From positions 23,559-87,558 of the forward strand of contig NZ_JAKIKQ010000021.1 in the NCBI RefSeq assembly GCF_023284045.1: a stretch of DNA of 64,000 nt, read 5' to 3'. Source of the stretch: Shewanella kaireitica. GTDB lineage: Bacteria; Pseudomonadota; Gammaproteobacteria; Enterobacterales; Shewanellaceae. Under the pieces are notes generated by a model, which was not told the origin of the DNA, searched no databases, and was given only the letters and a program-made list of their open reading frames with translations. Below, piece after piece: positions 17,539 to 27,026 of this stretch. Each line of letters opens with the position of its first letter. Position 1 is the stretch's first letter. A program made the position numbers and the translations under genes.

Positions 17539-18756
17539 ATGATTATGGAAAGAGTAGCTATGGGTTTGAAAAACAAGAAAGTACTTTTAGGAATTGGCGG
17601 TGGTATTGCAGCCTATAAATCTGCTGACTTAGTTCGCAAACTAAAAGATCGCGGCGCAGATGTTAGAGTGGTAATGAGCCAGAGCGCGCAGGAATTTATT
17701 ACCCCACTCACCCTGCAAGCATTATCTGGCTATCCAGTCTCGACCGATCTTCTTGACCCAAGCGCTGAAGCATCCATGGGCCATATTGAATTAGCTCGTT
17801 GGGCAGACTTAGTGATTGTGGCGCCAGCCACAGCGAATTTAATTGCGCGCATCAGTAGCGGCATGGCTGATGAACTCATCACCACCACTTGCCTAGCCAC
17901 CGAAGCGCCTATCGTGCTTTGCCCTGCAATGAACCAGCAGATGTATCGCAATGCCGCAACCCAAGCCAATTTAGTCACCGTCGCTCAGCGTGGCATAGCG
18001 ATTTGGGGCCCAGATTCAGGCTCTCAAGCCTGCGGAGAAGTTGGTCCCGGTAGAATGTTAGAGCCAGTGGCTATCGCTGAAAAAGCCGAACAGTTCTTTG
18101 GCCCTAAATTATTAGCTGGCATCTCTTTACTGTTAACAGCAGGGCCTACACGCGAAGCGATCGACCCAGTTAGGTACATCTCTAACCATAGCTCAGGCAA
18201 AATGGGCTTCTCTCTAGCGAGTGCCGCAGCAGCAATGGGCGCTAAAGTTACGCTAGTTGCGGGCCCCGTTAATCTAGCAACACCAGCGAATGTCGGCCGT
18301 ATCGATGTTGAATCGGCACAAGAGATGCTTGATGCCGTGCTGCCAGAAGTGGAAAAAAACCAAATTTTTATCGGTTGTGCCGCAGTAGCTGATTATCGAA
18401 TTGCGGATGTGGCCGAGAGTAAGATCAAAAAATCAGCTGAGCAGATGCAGCTTGCGCTAGTGCGAAATCCTGATATCTTAGCCAGCGTTGCCAGCCATCC
18501 AAAACGTCCGTTTACGGTTGGTTTTGCAGCAGAAACCAATAATGTTGAGCAATACGCAAAAGGTAAACTTGAGCGCAAAAAACTTGATATGATTGCCGCC
18601 AATGATGTGTCGAATAGCAGCATTGGTTTTAATAGCGACGATAACGCGCTTAGCGTCTTTTGGCATGATGGTGTAACCCACCTCCCCGCTGTCGACAAGC
18701 AAACTCTGGCCAAGCAATTACTGACCCTAATCGCAGAAAAAGTAAAAAATAAATGA
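17539..18756 (+). CDS. coaBC: bifunctional phosphopantothenoylcysteine decarboxylase / synthetase
   Basis: 405 aa. Two steps of coenzyme A synthesis. The N-terminal flavoprotein CoaC domain (LGIGGGIAAYKSADLVRKL, active-site H in SMGHIELARWAD, PAMNQQM) is followed by a CoaB domain from about residue 195 (LLTAGPTREAIDPVRYISN, AAVADYR, NPDILA). The true start may be the ATG eight codons in (MGLKNKKVLLG). Overlaps dut by 4 bp (ATGA), implying translational coupling. Confidence 0.97.
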   Translation: MIMERVAMGLKNKKVLLGIGGGIAAYKSADLVRKLKDRGADVRVVMSQSAQEFITPLTLQALSGYPVSTDLLDPSAEASMGHIELARWADLVIVAPATANLIARISSGMADELITTTCLATEAPIVLCPAMNQQMYRNAATQANLVTVAQRGIAIWGPDSGSQACGEVGPGRMLEPVAIAEKAEQFFGPKLLAGISLLLTAGPTREAIDPVRYISNHSSGKMGFSLASAAAAMGAKVTLVAGPVNLATPANVGRIDVESAQEMLDAVLPEVEKNQIFIGCAAVADYRIADVAESKIKKSAEQMQLALVRNPDILASVASHPKRPFTVGFAAETNNVEQYAKGKLERKKLDMIAANDVSNSSIGFNSDDNALSVFWHDGVTHLPAVDKQTLAKQLLTLIAEKVKNK

Positions 18757-19211
18757 AAACACCGATCGAACTAAAAATTCTCGACTCGCGCATTGGTACA
18801 CAGTTTCCGTTACCCGCCTACGCGACTCCAGGTAGTGCAGGTATGGATCTACGTGCAATCACTGATACTGCGCTCACCATACGACCAGGTGAAACCGTAC
18901 TCATTCCAACCGGTATTGCTGTACACGTCGCGGATCCGAGCTTGGCAGCTATTATTCTGCCTCGTTCAGGCTTAGGCCATAAGCACGGTATCGTACTCGG
19001 TAACTTAGTTGGATTGATTGATTCTGATTACCAAGGTCCGCTAATGGTCTCTTGCTGGAATCGCGGCAGTGAGCCATTCACCATAGAGATCGGTGACCGC
19101 CTCGCGCAATTAGTATTTGTTCCTGTTGTGCAGGCAGAGTTTAAGCTTGTTGATGAGTTTGATAGCTCAGATCGCGGTGCAGGCGGCTTTGGCCATTCAG
19201 GCACAAAATAA
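18753..19211 (+). CDS. dut: deoxyuridine 5'-triphosphate nucleotidohydrolase
   Basis: 152 aa. Hydrolyses dUTP to dUMP and pyrophosphate as a homotrimer. All five dUTPase motifs are visible: GSAGMDLRA, LPRSGLG, GLIDSDYQGPL, GDRLAQLVF and the C-terminal RGAGGFGHSG. Middle gene of coaBC-dut-slmA. Confidence 0.98.
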   Translation: MKTPIELKILDSRIGTQFPLPAYATPGSAGMDLRAITDTALTIRPGETVLIPTGIAVHVADPSLAAIILPRSGLGHKHGIVLGNLVGLIDSDYQGPLMVSCWNRGSEPFTIEIGDRLAQLVFVPVVQAEFKLVDEFDSSDRGAGGFGHSGTK

Positions 19212-19307
19212 TAACCACATTTAAGCACATCACTACATTTTATGGACAGCACGGAGCGTTGTTTCCTTGCCGTCTCGCTCAGTAGTAATCGAGTGAAGGA
19301 CTGATAA

Positions 19308-19901
19308 ATGGCTGCAAGCCCAAAGATTAATCGCCGCGAACACATTCTACAGTGTTTAGCGACCATGTTAGAGACAAGCCCAGGACAACGTATCACTACT
19401 GCCAAATTAGCAGCGGAAGTCGGTGTGTCAGAGGCGGCGCTTTATCGCCACTTTCCGAGCAAAGCGCGGATGTTTGAAGGCCTGATTGAGTTTATCGAAG
19501 AGTCATTACTGTCTCGCATCAATCTCATCATGGATGAAGAGAAAGACACCATGAAACGCTGTCAGCAATTACTGCAACTACTGTTGGTTTTTGCCGAACG
19601 TAATCCAGGGATTTCACGGGTGCTCAATGGTGATGCGTTGTTGGGTGAAAACGAACGTTTACGCAGCCGAATTAGCCAGCTTTTCTCAAAGATAGAAACT
19701 CATCTGAAGCAGATTTTACGCGAGAAGAGTCTGCGCGAAGGGCAAGCCTTTAGCATTGATGAAGCTGTACTAGCCAACCTACTAATGGCGATTGCCGAGG
19801 GACGAATTGCCCAATTTGTCCGCAGCGAATTTAAGCTAAAACCGACTAAGCACTTTAACGAACAGTGGACATTCGTGCAGCAGCAATTACTGCAGAGCTA
19901 A
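19308..19901 (+). CDS. slmA: nucleoid occlusion factor SlmA
   Basis: 197 aa. TetR-like DNA-binding protein that blocks FtsZ assembly over the nucleoid. The N-terminal helix-turn-helix ([20 protein letters not shown], residues about 27-46) is followed by [14 protein letters not shown]. Length and placement after dut match other gammaproteobacteria. Confidence 0.95.
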
Positions 19902-19914
19902 AAGCTAAATATCA

Positions 19915-19948
19915 TAAAAAAAGGCAGCAGAGCAAACATGCTGCCTAA
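19915..19948. terminator. hairpin after slmA
   Basis: AGGCAGCA / TGCTGCCT stem with a 9-base loop. The T-run is on the minus-strand side and the plus-strand tail is only AATT, so as a terminator for slmA it is weak. Confidence 0.4.
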
Positions 19949-20050
19949 TTGTACAAAACTGTTGCCCCCCCACTACTTTTGGTTTACTTTCCTCGTGTCT
20001 AATTATTGCAAATATCTATAAAAGCTAATATTTTTTCACAAGGAAGTTGT

Positions 20051-22015
20051 ATGAAACTCATTAAAACCATTGGCCTAGTATGCCTAGCTTGGCTAAGTTG
20101 CTACGCATCAGCAAAAACCAACGATGCAGCCAATTTATTCAGCCGTTCGGCTGAGTTCTCGCAAGTCAAAATATCTCCAGCAGGAGATTATCTAAGCGTG
20201 ATTACCAAAAAAGATGGTAAAGCCATGCTACTTATCCTAAAAGCTGCAGATAGATCCCTAGTTCACGCCATTTTCTTTAAGGGTAATGCACAAGTCGGCC
20301 ATTACGAATGGGTCAATGATGAACGGTTGGTGATGCAAAAAGAATATTTAAAAGGCTGGAGCGACCACCCGCTCTATTACGGCGAATTAATGGCAGTCAA
20401 CGCCGACGGTTCTAAAGCAACTTACCTATTTGGTTACCAAGGAGGTGAACAGCAAACCGGCTCAAACCTGAAGAAAAACACCCCAATTCGCGCAACAGCC
20501 TATATCCTAGATCCACTACCAGAAGATGATCGTTATATGCTCGTTCAAGCGCTTCCTTGGGGGAGTGGCGGTAGTAATATGGCTGAGAATACTCAAAAAG
20601 TTTATCGCGTCGACGTATATAAAGGTCGACGCAAAAAAGTCGCAACTGCGCCCATCACCTACCCGAATTTCTTAACCGATCATGATGGCAACGTACGCTT
20701 TGTCAGTGGCACTCGAGATTACGTCAATTCAAAATTATATTACCGAAATGACGGTAATTGGACAGATACTGATAAGTTAAATCTTGGCTTAGACGCCATA
20801 AAGCCAATTGCATTTAGCGATGACAAAGACAGCTTATATGTCACCGCAAGCGAAGCTGGTAAACCAGCTGGCGTGTACTTAGTGAATATCAAAACCGGCG
20901 ATAAAAAGCTCGTCAGCCAAGATAAAGTGGTAGATCCAAGCAATGTATGGATTAATGCTATCAGCAAAAAGCTCTACGCTATTGAATATGAAAATGGTTA
21001 CCCAACTTATGAGTTTGTCGATTCAAAAGACCCCTCAGCCAAAATCATTAAGCAACTTTTAGCGGCTCTACCGGGGCACCAAATCCATTTAGTTAGCCAA
21101 ACAACCAGTGCTGATAAAATCATAATTAAAGCCTTCAATGACCGTAATCCCGGCGACTACTACCTGTTCAATACCAAGGCAAAAAAACTAGAGTATCTGG
21201 TATCACAAAAGAAATGGCTAGATCCTGACCAAATGGCCGAAATCAAACCGATTAAGTTTACCAGCAGAGATGGCGTAACAATACATGGCTACATAACCTT
21301 ACCTCATGGTGTTGAAGCCAAAAACCTACCACTAGTCGTCAACCCTCATGGTGGACCTCACGGCCCAAGAGACCGATGGGGCTTTGACCCACAAAACCAA
21401 ATGATCGCCAGCCAAGGCGCGGCTGTATTGCAAGTCAATTTCCGCGGTTCAGGCGGCTACGGTAACAGCTTTGAGAATGCAGGCCATAAAAAGTGGGGCA
21501 CAAATATTCAGTACGATATTATTGATGCCACTAAGTATGTTATCGAGCAGGGCATGGTGGATAAAGACCGAATCTGTATTGTGGGTGGCAGCTTCGGAGG
21601 CTACTCCGCAATTCAAAGCTCAGCGATAGAACCAGATCTGTTTAAATGTGCTATAGGTTTCGCCGGGGTTTACGATCTGCAGCTCATGTTCGATGAAGGC
21701 GATGTACAAGGACGTCGTGCAGGTAAGCGCTACCTCAAAGAGGTGCTAGGTGAAAATGAAAGCATACTGCGTTCGATGTCACCAACCCACAATGTCGATA
21801 AGCTCAAGGCCAACATCATGCTAGTTCATGGCGGTGAAGATGAAAGAGCACCTATCGAGCAGTTCGAAGCACTCGAAGATGCCTTAAATGAGCACAAGTA
21901 CCCGTTTAAGAAACTGGTTATGGATGATGAAGGACACGGCTTTTATGACGATGCGCATAAAGCCAAATACTACGACGAAATGCTGGGCTTCTTGAAAACC
22001 AATCTAAAATTGTAA
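20051..22015 (+). CDS. exported S9-family prolyl oligopeptidase-like peptidase
   Basis: 654 aa from the ATG at 20051, preceded by AAGGAAG; an in-frame upstream start lacks a ribosome site. The signal peptide ends near CYASA-KT. A beta-propeller-like N-terminal region is followed by an alpha/beta-hydrolase domain (from about 395) with the nucleophile in GGSFGGYSA, an HGGPHGPRDRWGF oxyanion loop and the catalytic His in DEGHGF. Related to dipeptidyl-peptidase/acylaminoacyl-peptidase-like enzymes of Shewanella. Periplasmic peptide degradation is inferred. Confidence 0.9.
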   Translation: MKLIKTIGLVCLAWLSCYASAKTNDAANLFSRSAEFSQVKISPAGDYLSVITKKDGKAMLLILKAADRSLVHAIFFKGNAQVGHYEWVNDERLVMQKEYLKGWSDHPLYYGELMAVNADGSKATYLFGYQGGEQQTGSNLKKNTPIRATAYILDPLPEDDRYMLVQALPWGSGGSNMAENTQKVYRVDVYKGRRKKVATAPITYPNFLTDHDGNVRFVSGTRDYVNSKLYYRNDGNWTDTDKLNLGLDAIKPIAFSDDKDSLYVTASEAGKPAGVYLVNIKTGDKKLVSQDKVVDPSNVWINAISKKLYAIEYENGYPTYEFVDSKDPSAKIIKQLLAALPGHQIHLVSQTTSADKIIIKAFNDRNPGDYYLFNTKAKKLEYLVSQKKWLDPDQMAEIKPIKFTSRDGVTIHGYITLPHGVEAKNLPLVVNPHGGPHGPRDRWGFDPQNQMIASQGAAVLQVNFRGSGGYGNSFENAGHKKWGTNIQYDIIDATKYVIEQGMVDKDRICIVGGSFGGYSAIQSSAIEPDLFKCAIGFAGVYDLQLMFDEGDVQGRRAGKRYLKEVLGENESILRSMSPTHNVDKLKANIMLVHGGEDERAPIEQFEALEDALNEHKYPFKKLVMDDEGHGFYDDAHKAKYYDEMLGFLKTNLKL

Positions 22016-22027
22016 TGCTGCAAATAG

Positions 22028-22054
22028 AAAAACCGACTAATTTAGTCGGTTTTT
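22028..22054 (+). terminator. terminator after the S9 peptidase
   Basis: AAAAACCGACT / AGTCGGTTTTT, perfect 11-bp stem followed by further Ts. Confidence 0.9.
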
Positions 22055-22234
22055 CTTATCCCCAATGCGTTTTTCGGTGTATATTTACAGCAAATCGCTG
22101 TATCCTCCGTGCTTCTTAGCGCCAAGGCAACGCGTTAATGCTCTATTATTACTGTTCAGCGATACCAGTCAAAATATGTGTCGCCACTTAAGAACACTGA
22201 GACAGTACCACTACCCGTTACAGTGGAGGACCTT

Positions 22235-22894
22235 ATGACATCAAAAGAAGCTATCCTCAGTGAATCAGCACAACTGGTTCAAACCGCTCTGCTTGAGCGT
22301 GGGCTTGAAACTCCAATGCTGCCCAGCGAGTTCACTCGCGAAGAGCGTAAAGAAAAAATAGAACATCATATGCGCGAGATCTTGACCTTAATGTCACTCG
22401 ATCTGCGCGATGATAGTTTGGAAGAAACTCCACGCCGCATTGCAAAAATGTACGTTGATGAGATTTTTTCAGGTCTCGATTACGCCAATTTCCCAAAGAT
22501 TACCGTCATTGAGAACAAAATGGGTTTCGATGAGATGGTTAAAGTTAATGACATTAGTCTAACTAGCACTTGTGAGCACCACTTGGTGACTATCGATGGT
22601 TTAGCACGGGTTGCTTACTTGCCACGTAAGAATATCATCGGTTTATCAAAGATTAACCGTATTGTGCGCTTTTTTGCTCAGCGTCCACAGGTGCAAGAAC
22701 GTCTAACGCAGCAGGTATTAGTCGCTTTGCAAACTTTACTTGAGACCAAAGATGTAGCTGTAAAAATGGATGCGGTACATTACTGCGTGAAGTCTCGCGG
22801 CGTAATGGACTCAACCAGCTCCACCACTACTACAGCCTTGGGTGGGATCTTTAAATCTAATCCGGCGACACGGGCAGAATTTCTGAGTAATTAG
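22235..22894 (+). CDS. folE: GTP cyclohydrolase I
   Basis: 219 aa from the ATG at 22235, which has GGAGG upstream. A further 19 in-frame upstream codons are unlike FolE. Converts GTP to 7,8-dihydroneopterin triphosphate, the first step of folate synthesis. Zinc ligands are in STCEHH and the later HYCVKSRG; IGLSKINRIVRFFA and RPQVQERLT are family signatures. Confidence 0.96.
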   Translation: MTSKEAILSESAQLVQTALLERGLETPMLPSEFTREERKEKIEHHMREILTLMSLDLRDDSLEETPRRIAKMYVDEIFSGLDYANFPKITVIENKMGFDEMVKVNDISLTSTCEHHLVTIDGLARVAYLPRKNIIGLSKINRIVRFFAQRPQVQERLTQQVLVALQTLLETKDVAVKMDAVHYCVKSRGVMDSTSSTTTTALGGIFKSNPATRAEFLSN

Positions 22895-22930
22895 CCTAGG
22901 TTGATATACCCCGGTAATATCAGAACATAA

Positions 22931-22962
22931 AAAAACGCTGCATCATCCAATGCAGCGTTTTT
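22931..22962. terminator. bidirectional terminator between folE and pyrE
   Basis: Perfect 13-bp stem (AAAAACGCTGCAT / ATGCAGCGTTTTT) with a 6-base loop, flanked by A- and T-runs. Serves folE and probably the converging pyrE. Confidence 0.9.
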
Positions 22963-23014
22963 GTTATCTTAACTCGAAGTCACCCTATAATGTCCTAGTG
23001 ACTATGGCCCTCTG

Positions 23015-23656
23015 TTAAATCCCGTATTGGTCACGGTAAGCACTGACTGAAGCAAGCTCAGTTTCCATACCAGACTTTTCAGACAAGTAGTTGATCAAGT
23101 CTTCAAGCTTAATGATAGATACGATGTCACAACCAAAGTCACGCTCTACTTCTTGAATAGCAGACAATTCACCTTTGCCTTTCTCTTGGCGATCAAGTGC
23201 AATCAACACCCCAGCAAGCTTAGCATTATGAGCCGCGATAATTTCCATTGATTCACGAATAGCAGTACCAGCTGTGATCACATCATCAACTAGCATCACT
23301 CGACCTTGCAACTCGCTACCCACCAAGCTTCCCCCCTCACCGTGATCTTTTTTCTCTTTACGGTTAAAGCAGTAAGGCATATCAATATCGTGGTGATCAC
23401 ACAAGGCAACCGCTGTAGTGGTTGCAATTGGGATCCCTTTATACGCAGGGCCGAACAACAGATCATACTCAATACCTGAATCAACCAATGCAGCCGCATA
23501 GAAGCGACCTAAACGCGCTAAATCACGACCAGTATTGAACAAGCCAGCATTAAAGAAGTAAGGGCTAGTGCGGCCTGATTTTAACGTAAATTCGCCAAAT
23601 CTAAGTACCTGACGCTCAAGGGCAAACTCAATAAACTCACGTTGATAGGCTTTCAC
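23015..23656 (-). CDS. pyrE: orotate phosphoribosyltransferase
   Basis: 213 aa, exactly the usual length. Joins orotate to PRPP in pyrimidine synthesis. FTLKSGRTSPYFFNAG at the N-terminus, FGPAYKGIPIA and the PRPP loop VMLVDDVITAGTAIRE are visible. It lies downstream of rph with an attenuator between them. Confidence 0.97.
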   Translation of the reverse strand: MKAYQREFIEFALERQVLRFGEFTLKSGRTSPYFFNAGLFNTGRDLARLGRFYAAALVDSGIEYDLLFGPAYKGIPIATTTAVALCDHHDIDMPYCFNRKEKKDHGEGGSLVGSELQGRVMLVDDVITAGTAIRESMEIIAAHNAKLAGVLIALDRQEKGKGELSAIQEVERDFGCDIVSIIKLEDLINYLSEKSGMETELASVSAYRDQYGI

Positions 23657-23736
23657 AATATCTCCTTAAAATATGTAGGGTAACTCAGTTCTATTTAATC
23701 AGTCTTCTATTATAAGCGCTGTCAAAAAGCACTTAC

Positions 23737-23757
23737 AAAAAGGACCCCGTAGGGCCC
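23737..23757 (-). terminator. rph-pyrE attenuator
   Basis: On the minus strand GGGCCC-TACG-GGGTCC followed by five Ts, 16 bp past the rph stop and 80 bp before pyrE. In E. coli the same interval holds a UTP-sensing attenuator that couples rph translation to pyrE transcription; the same role is inferred. Confidence 0.75.
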
Positions 23758-23772
23758 GAATATCAATACTGC

Positions 23773-24486
23773 TTAGCTTAACGAAGCTTTTTGAATATCA
23801 ACGATTTCTCGGATACCATGCTTAGCCAAGTCCAATAAGCTTAGTAGCTCTTCATGGCTGAACGGATCGCCTTCGGCAGTACCTTGGATCTCAATCATTT
23901 TACCTGTTTCAGTCATGACAACGTTCATGTCGGTTTCAGCCGCGCTATCTTCGATATACTCTAAATCGCAGATTGGCTCACCTTTATAAATACCAACGCT
24001 GACTGCAGCAATCAGGAACTTAAGTGGGTTAGTCTTCAATATACCTTTACCACGAGCCCAGTTCAGTGCGTCAACTAAAGCCACACATGCACCAGTAATA
24101 GCAGCAGTACGCGTGCCACCATCAGCTTGAATCACATCACAATCGATCACTATGGTGTTTTCGCCCAGAAGCTTCATATCAACAGCAGCGCGCAATGAGC
24201 GACCGATTAAACGCTGGATTTCTTGAGTACGACCTGACTGCTTACCACGAGCAGCTTCACGGTTCATGCGGCTATGTGTCGAACGCGGCAACATGCCATA
24301 TTCGGCAGTTACCCAACCTTGGCCTTGGCCTTTAAGAAAACGCGGTACACCCTCTTCAAAACTGGCAGTACAAAGGACTTTAGTGTCACCAAACTCAACC
24401 AATACCGAACCTTCGGCATGAGCGGTAAATTGGCGGGTAATCGTCACAGGACGAGATTGTGCTGGAGTTCTGTTGCTTGGGCGCAT
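23773..24486 (-). CDS. rph: ribonuclease PH
   Basis: 237 aa. Phosphorolytic 3'-5' trimming of tRNA precursors; hexameric. MRPSNRTPAQSRPV start, GQGWVTAEYGMLPRSTH, the RSLRAAVD segment and DCDVIQADGGTRTA are diagnostic. Full length, unlike the frameshifted gene in E. coli K-12. Confidence 0.96.
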   Translation of the reverse strand: MRPSNRTPAQSRPVTITRQFTAHAEGSVLVEFGDTKVLCTASFEEGVPRFLKGQGQGWVTAEYGMLPRSTHSRMNREAARGKQSGRTQEIQRLIGRSLRAAVDMKLLGENTIVIDCDVIQADGGTRTAAITGACVALVDALNWARGKGILKTNPLKFLIAAVSVGIYKGEPICDLEYIEDSAAETDMNVVMTETGKMIEIQGTAEGDPFSHEELLSLLDLAKHGIREIVDIQKASLS

Positions 24487-24677
24487 GGTGAATTCCTGTA
24501 GTTAAGAGCTAAGGGCTAATTTGGCTGCATATTATAGGGATATGTTAGGCACTATGCTATCTGTAAAATAAAACCATCTTAAATTCTCAACAGTAAATTA
24601 TGGTGCAATCCTGCACCTCGATGCTAATTGCGTATATAATCACAGCTCACTTAGACGAACTACACTGGAAACCATCC

Positions 24678-25541
24678 ATGATCCAAAGCATGACAGCCTA
24701 TGCTCGCATTGAGCACAAAGCAGATTGGGGCACAGCCTCTTGGGAAATCCGTTCAGTTAATCAGCGCTACTTAGAAACATACCTGCGCCTTCCGGAACAT
24801 TTCCGCAGCTTAGAGCCCGTGCTTAGAGATCGTCTACGTAAACGCTTAAACCGTGGTAAAGTTGAAGTTAATCTGCGTTACGACCTTAATGAAGGTGATA
24901 GCAGTGAACTGCAATTAAACCAAGAACTGGCTAAGCAGATCATCAACGCTGCGAACTGGGTAAAAGATGAAGCCAAACAGGGTGAACTCAACGTCGTTGA
25001 CGTACTGCGCTGGCCTGGCGTTATGTCTAGCTCAGAGCAGGATATGGATGCCTTAGGCAAAGATCTACTGAACGCTTTCAACTTAGCCATCGATCAATTT
25101 ATCGAAGCCCGTGGCCGCGAAGGTGAAGCTATCAATACCATGCTGCAAACTCGCCTTGACCAAATAGTTGATCAAGTCGCAGTTGTGCGTGAACATATGC
25201 CAGCCGTTATGCAGTGGCAACGCGACAAGCTAACTAACCGTCTAGCTGAAATCACTGGCGAACTTGATCCTGCACGTATGGAGCAAGAGATGGTGTTAAT
25301 GGCGCAGAAGATGGATGTTGCCGAAGAGATGGATAGACTTGATGCACACGTTGCCGAGACTCGTCTAATTTTGAAAAAAGGTGGCGCACAAGGCCGCCGT
25401 TTAGACTTTATGATGCAAGAGTTTAACCGTGAATCAAACACCTTGGCCTCTAAATCTATCAGCGCCGAAGTGACTGCCGCTGCGGTAGAGCTTAAAGTAC
25501 TGATTGAGCAGATGCGCGAGCAGATCCAAAACGTAGAGTAG
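24678..25541 (+). CDS. yicC: YicC-family endoribonuclease
   Basis: 287 aa from the ATG at 24678 (MIQSMTAYAR), the same length as E. coli YicC; an in-frame extension upstream is unlike the family. N-terminal YicC-like domain (SWEIRSVNQRYLE) and C-terminal DUF1732 region (EEMDRLDAHVAE, LDFMMQEFNRESNTLASK). Members of this family act as RNases. Its last six codons and stop lie inside attL, so the current 3' end comes from the integrated element but encodes the same residues. Confidence 0.93.
   Translation: MIQSMTAYARIEHKADWGTASWEIRSVNQRYLETYLRLPEHFRSLEPVLRDRLRKRLNRGKVEVNLRYDLNEGDSSELQLNQELAKQIINAANWVKDEAKQGELNVVDVLRWPGVMSSSEQDMDALGKDLLNAFNLAIDQFIEARGREGEAINTMLQTRLDQIVDQVAVVREHMPAVMQWQRDKLTNRLAEITGELDPARMEQEMVLMAQKMDVAEEMDRLDAHVAETRLILKKGGAQGRRLDFMMQEFNRESNTLASKSISAEVTAAAVELKVLIEQMREQIQNVE
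25521..25541 (+). repeat. attL, overlapping the last codons of yicC
   Basis: CAGATCCAAAACGTAGAGTAG encodes QIQNVE and the yicC stop, although its counterpart at 52770 has GAA instead of GAG. The last base of the shared perfect block is 25537. Confidence 0.9.
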
Positions 25542-25570
25542 AGTTTTAACCCCTAACTACAGCTCATTAA

Positions 25571-25606
25571 AACCCTGTTATAACGCCTGTTATAACAGGG
25601 TTTTTT
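25571..25606 (+). terminator. element-borne terminator behind yicC
   Basis: Perfect 14-bp stem (AACCCTGTTATAAC / GTTATAACAGGGTT) with a GCCT loop and a T-run. It lies inside the element, 30 bp from attL, and now ends yicC transcription and insulates int. Confidence 0.9.
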
Positions 25607-25615
25607 ATTTAAACC

Positions 25616-25651
25616 TTGTTTTTACTTGTTTCAGATTGTTTGCTATTGTTT
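25616..25651 (+). repeat. four TTGTTT repeats at exact 10-bp spacing
   Basis: TTGTTT starts at 25616, 25626, 25636 and 25646, one helical turn apart, between attL and int. Such phasing suits cooperative binding by a small recombination directionality or regulator protein. Confidence 0.6.
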
Positions 25652-25663
25652 CAACAAAAGTGG

Positions 25664-25719
25664 GACTAAAGTGGTGACTAAATACATTGGTCACCACTTT
25701 AAGATAATTTAGTCACCAA
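25664..25719. promoter_or_regulatory. arm-type integrase sites / int operator
   Basis: GACTAAAGTGGTGACTAAAT at 25664 is followed by inverted copies (TGGTCACCACTTTAAG at 25689 and TTTAGTCACCAAT at 25708). A related copy, ACTAATGTGGTGACTAAAA, lies at 52682 near attR. Their presence at both ends fits integrase arm binding sites that overlap the int promoter. Confidence 0.6.
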
Positions 25720-25734
25720 TTTGGACCGAAGCAA

Positions 25735-26997
25735 ATGAACGATAAACAAGTAAAGGCTTTTGTGAAAAGCAAAGAACTAGGACGTAAAGCAGTAGGTGAT
25801 GGACTCTATATCAGAGTGCAGACTGAAGGTATCGGTTACTGGGAGGTTCGGTACAGCATTAACGGTAAACGCCGTTCTATGATGCTAGAAGGTGGTTGTT
25901 ATCCTGCTATGCCTTTAGTCGAGGCAAGGGCTGAAGCCGCAAAAATTAAATTATCAGCGAAACAGGGTATAGATTCACTTGCTGAGCGAGAGCGTCAACA
26001 AGAAGAGACCATCATTACGGTCAATGACCTTTTCGACGATTGGTATCAAACAACCGCTTCACGCTTAAAGCACCCAGAAATACCAATGCGTATGTACACC
26101 AAAGATATTAAGCCGACCATAGGACAACTTCGAGTTGCAGATGTAAATGCACGAGACATAAGAGCTATTATTCATAAGGTAGCGACCAGCAATCGCCCCA
26201 CCGTTTCTAATAAGACCCTGCTGTGTTGTAAGCAACTATTTAATCATGCCTGTAAACTTGACCTTATCGTTGGTAACCCCGCTACAGCTTTTAAACCTAT
26301 TGATGCTGGTGGAGTAGAAAAGAGCAGAGACAGAGCATTAAAGGTTTCAGAGCTCGTTAACCTTTTCAAAGTATTAAGAGACAACAACCAAATCTTTACA
26401 AGAGACAACTATCTAGCGGTAGCTTTACTATTAACATTAGGTGTCCGTAAAGGGGAACTAATTGCCGCACAGTGGAGTGAATTTGATTTTGACCATCAAC
26501 TTTGGCACATGCCAAAAGAGCGAAGTAAAACTGGTGTAGCCATTACGATCCCCCTGCCAACACCCGCAATTGACTGGTTTCAAGAGCTTCGTGCAAGAGC
26601 CGGTGGCTCTGAGTTTGTGTTTCCATCACGCCGAGCCAGTAAACGTCGTGGTTATATCTCTAGTGATACCCTAAATCACGCGCTAGCAAAGTTATTTGGC
26701 AAAAAAGTAGATAGCAACAAAAAGCCCTATGACAACTTACTAGGGCAAGCAAGCATCGAACACTTCACCATCCACGATTTACGTAGAACCTGCCGCAGCT
26801 TGTTAGCTGAACTTAAAGTACTTCCTCATATTGCAGAACGCTGCCTCAACCACAAGTTAAAGGGCATTGAAGCAGTCTACAATCAGCATGACTACTTAGA
26901 AGAGCGAAGAGAAGCATTGTGCCAATTAGCTGATTTATTAGCCCCTGTAATTAATGATGCTCATAACAATGTAACCCCTTTTAGTAAGCGAGCTTAG
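25735..26997 (+). CDS. int: P4-type tyrosine integrase
   Basis: 420 aa. Site-specific recombinase for the element. An N-terminal arm-binding region (DGLYIRVQTEGIGYWEVRY) and a SAM-like core-binding domain (about 95-190) precede the catalytic domain: Arg238 in GVRKGEL, HDLR at 347-350, His in LNHKL, and the probable nucleophile Tyr382 in AVYNQHDY. Length and N-terminus fit the P4/IntS group, which often targets gene 3' ends. It sits about 190 bp from attL, reading into the element. Confidence 0.95.
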   Translation: MNDKQVKAFVKSKELGRKAVGDGLYIRVQTEGIGYWEVRYSINGKRRSMMLEGGCYPAMPLVEARAEAAKIKLSAKQGIDSLAERERQQEETIITVNDLFDDWYQTTASRLKHPEIPMRMYTKDIKPTIGQLRVADVNARDIRAIIHKVATSNRPTVSNKTLLCCKQLFNHACKLDLIVGNPATAFKPIDAGGVEKSRDRALKVSELVNLFKVLRDNNQIFTRDNYLAVALLLTLGVRKGELIAAQWSEFDFDHQLWHMPKERSKTGVAITIPLPTPAIDWFQELRARAGGSEFVFPSRRASKRRGYISSDTLNHALAKLFGKKVDSNKKPYDNLLGQASIEHFTIHDLRRTCRSLLAELKVLPHIAERCLNHKLKGIEAVYNQHDYLEERREALCQLADLLAPVINDAHNNVTPFSKRA

Positions 26998-27026
26998 GCT
27001 ACTCCCCCTTCATTTAAAGAGTACAA

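Noticed and set aside
19915..19948. Strong slmA terminator
   Set aside because: The T-run is on the opposite strand; kept only as a weak hairpin.
25521..25735. tRNA attachment site for the integrase
   Set aside because: No tRNA cloverleaf is seen; the direct repeat maps to the yicC coding end instead.
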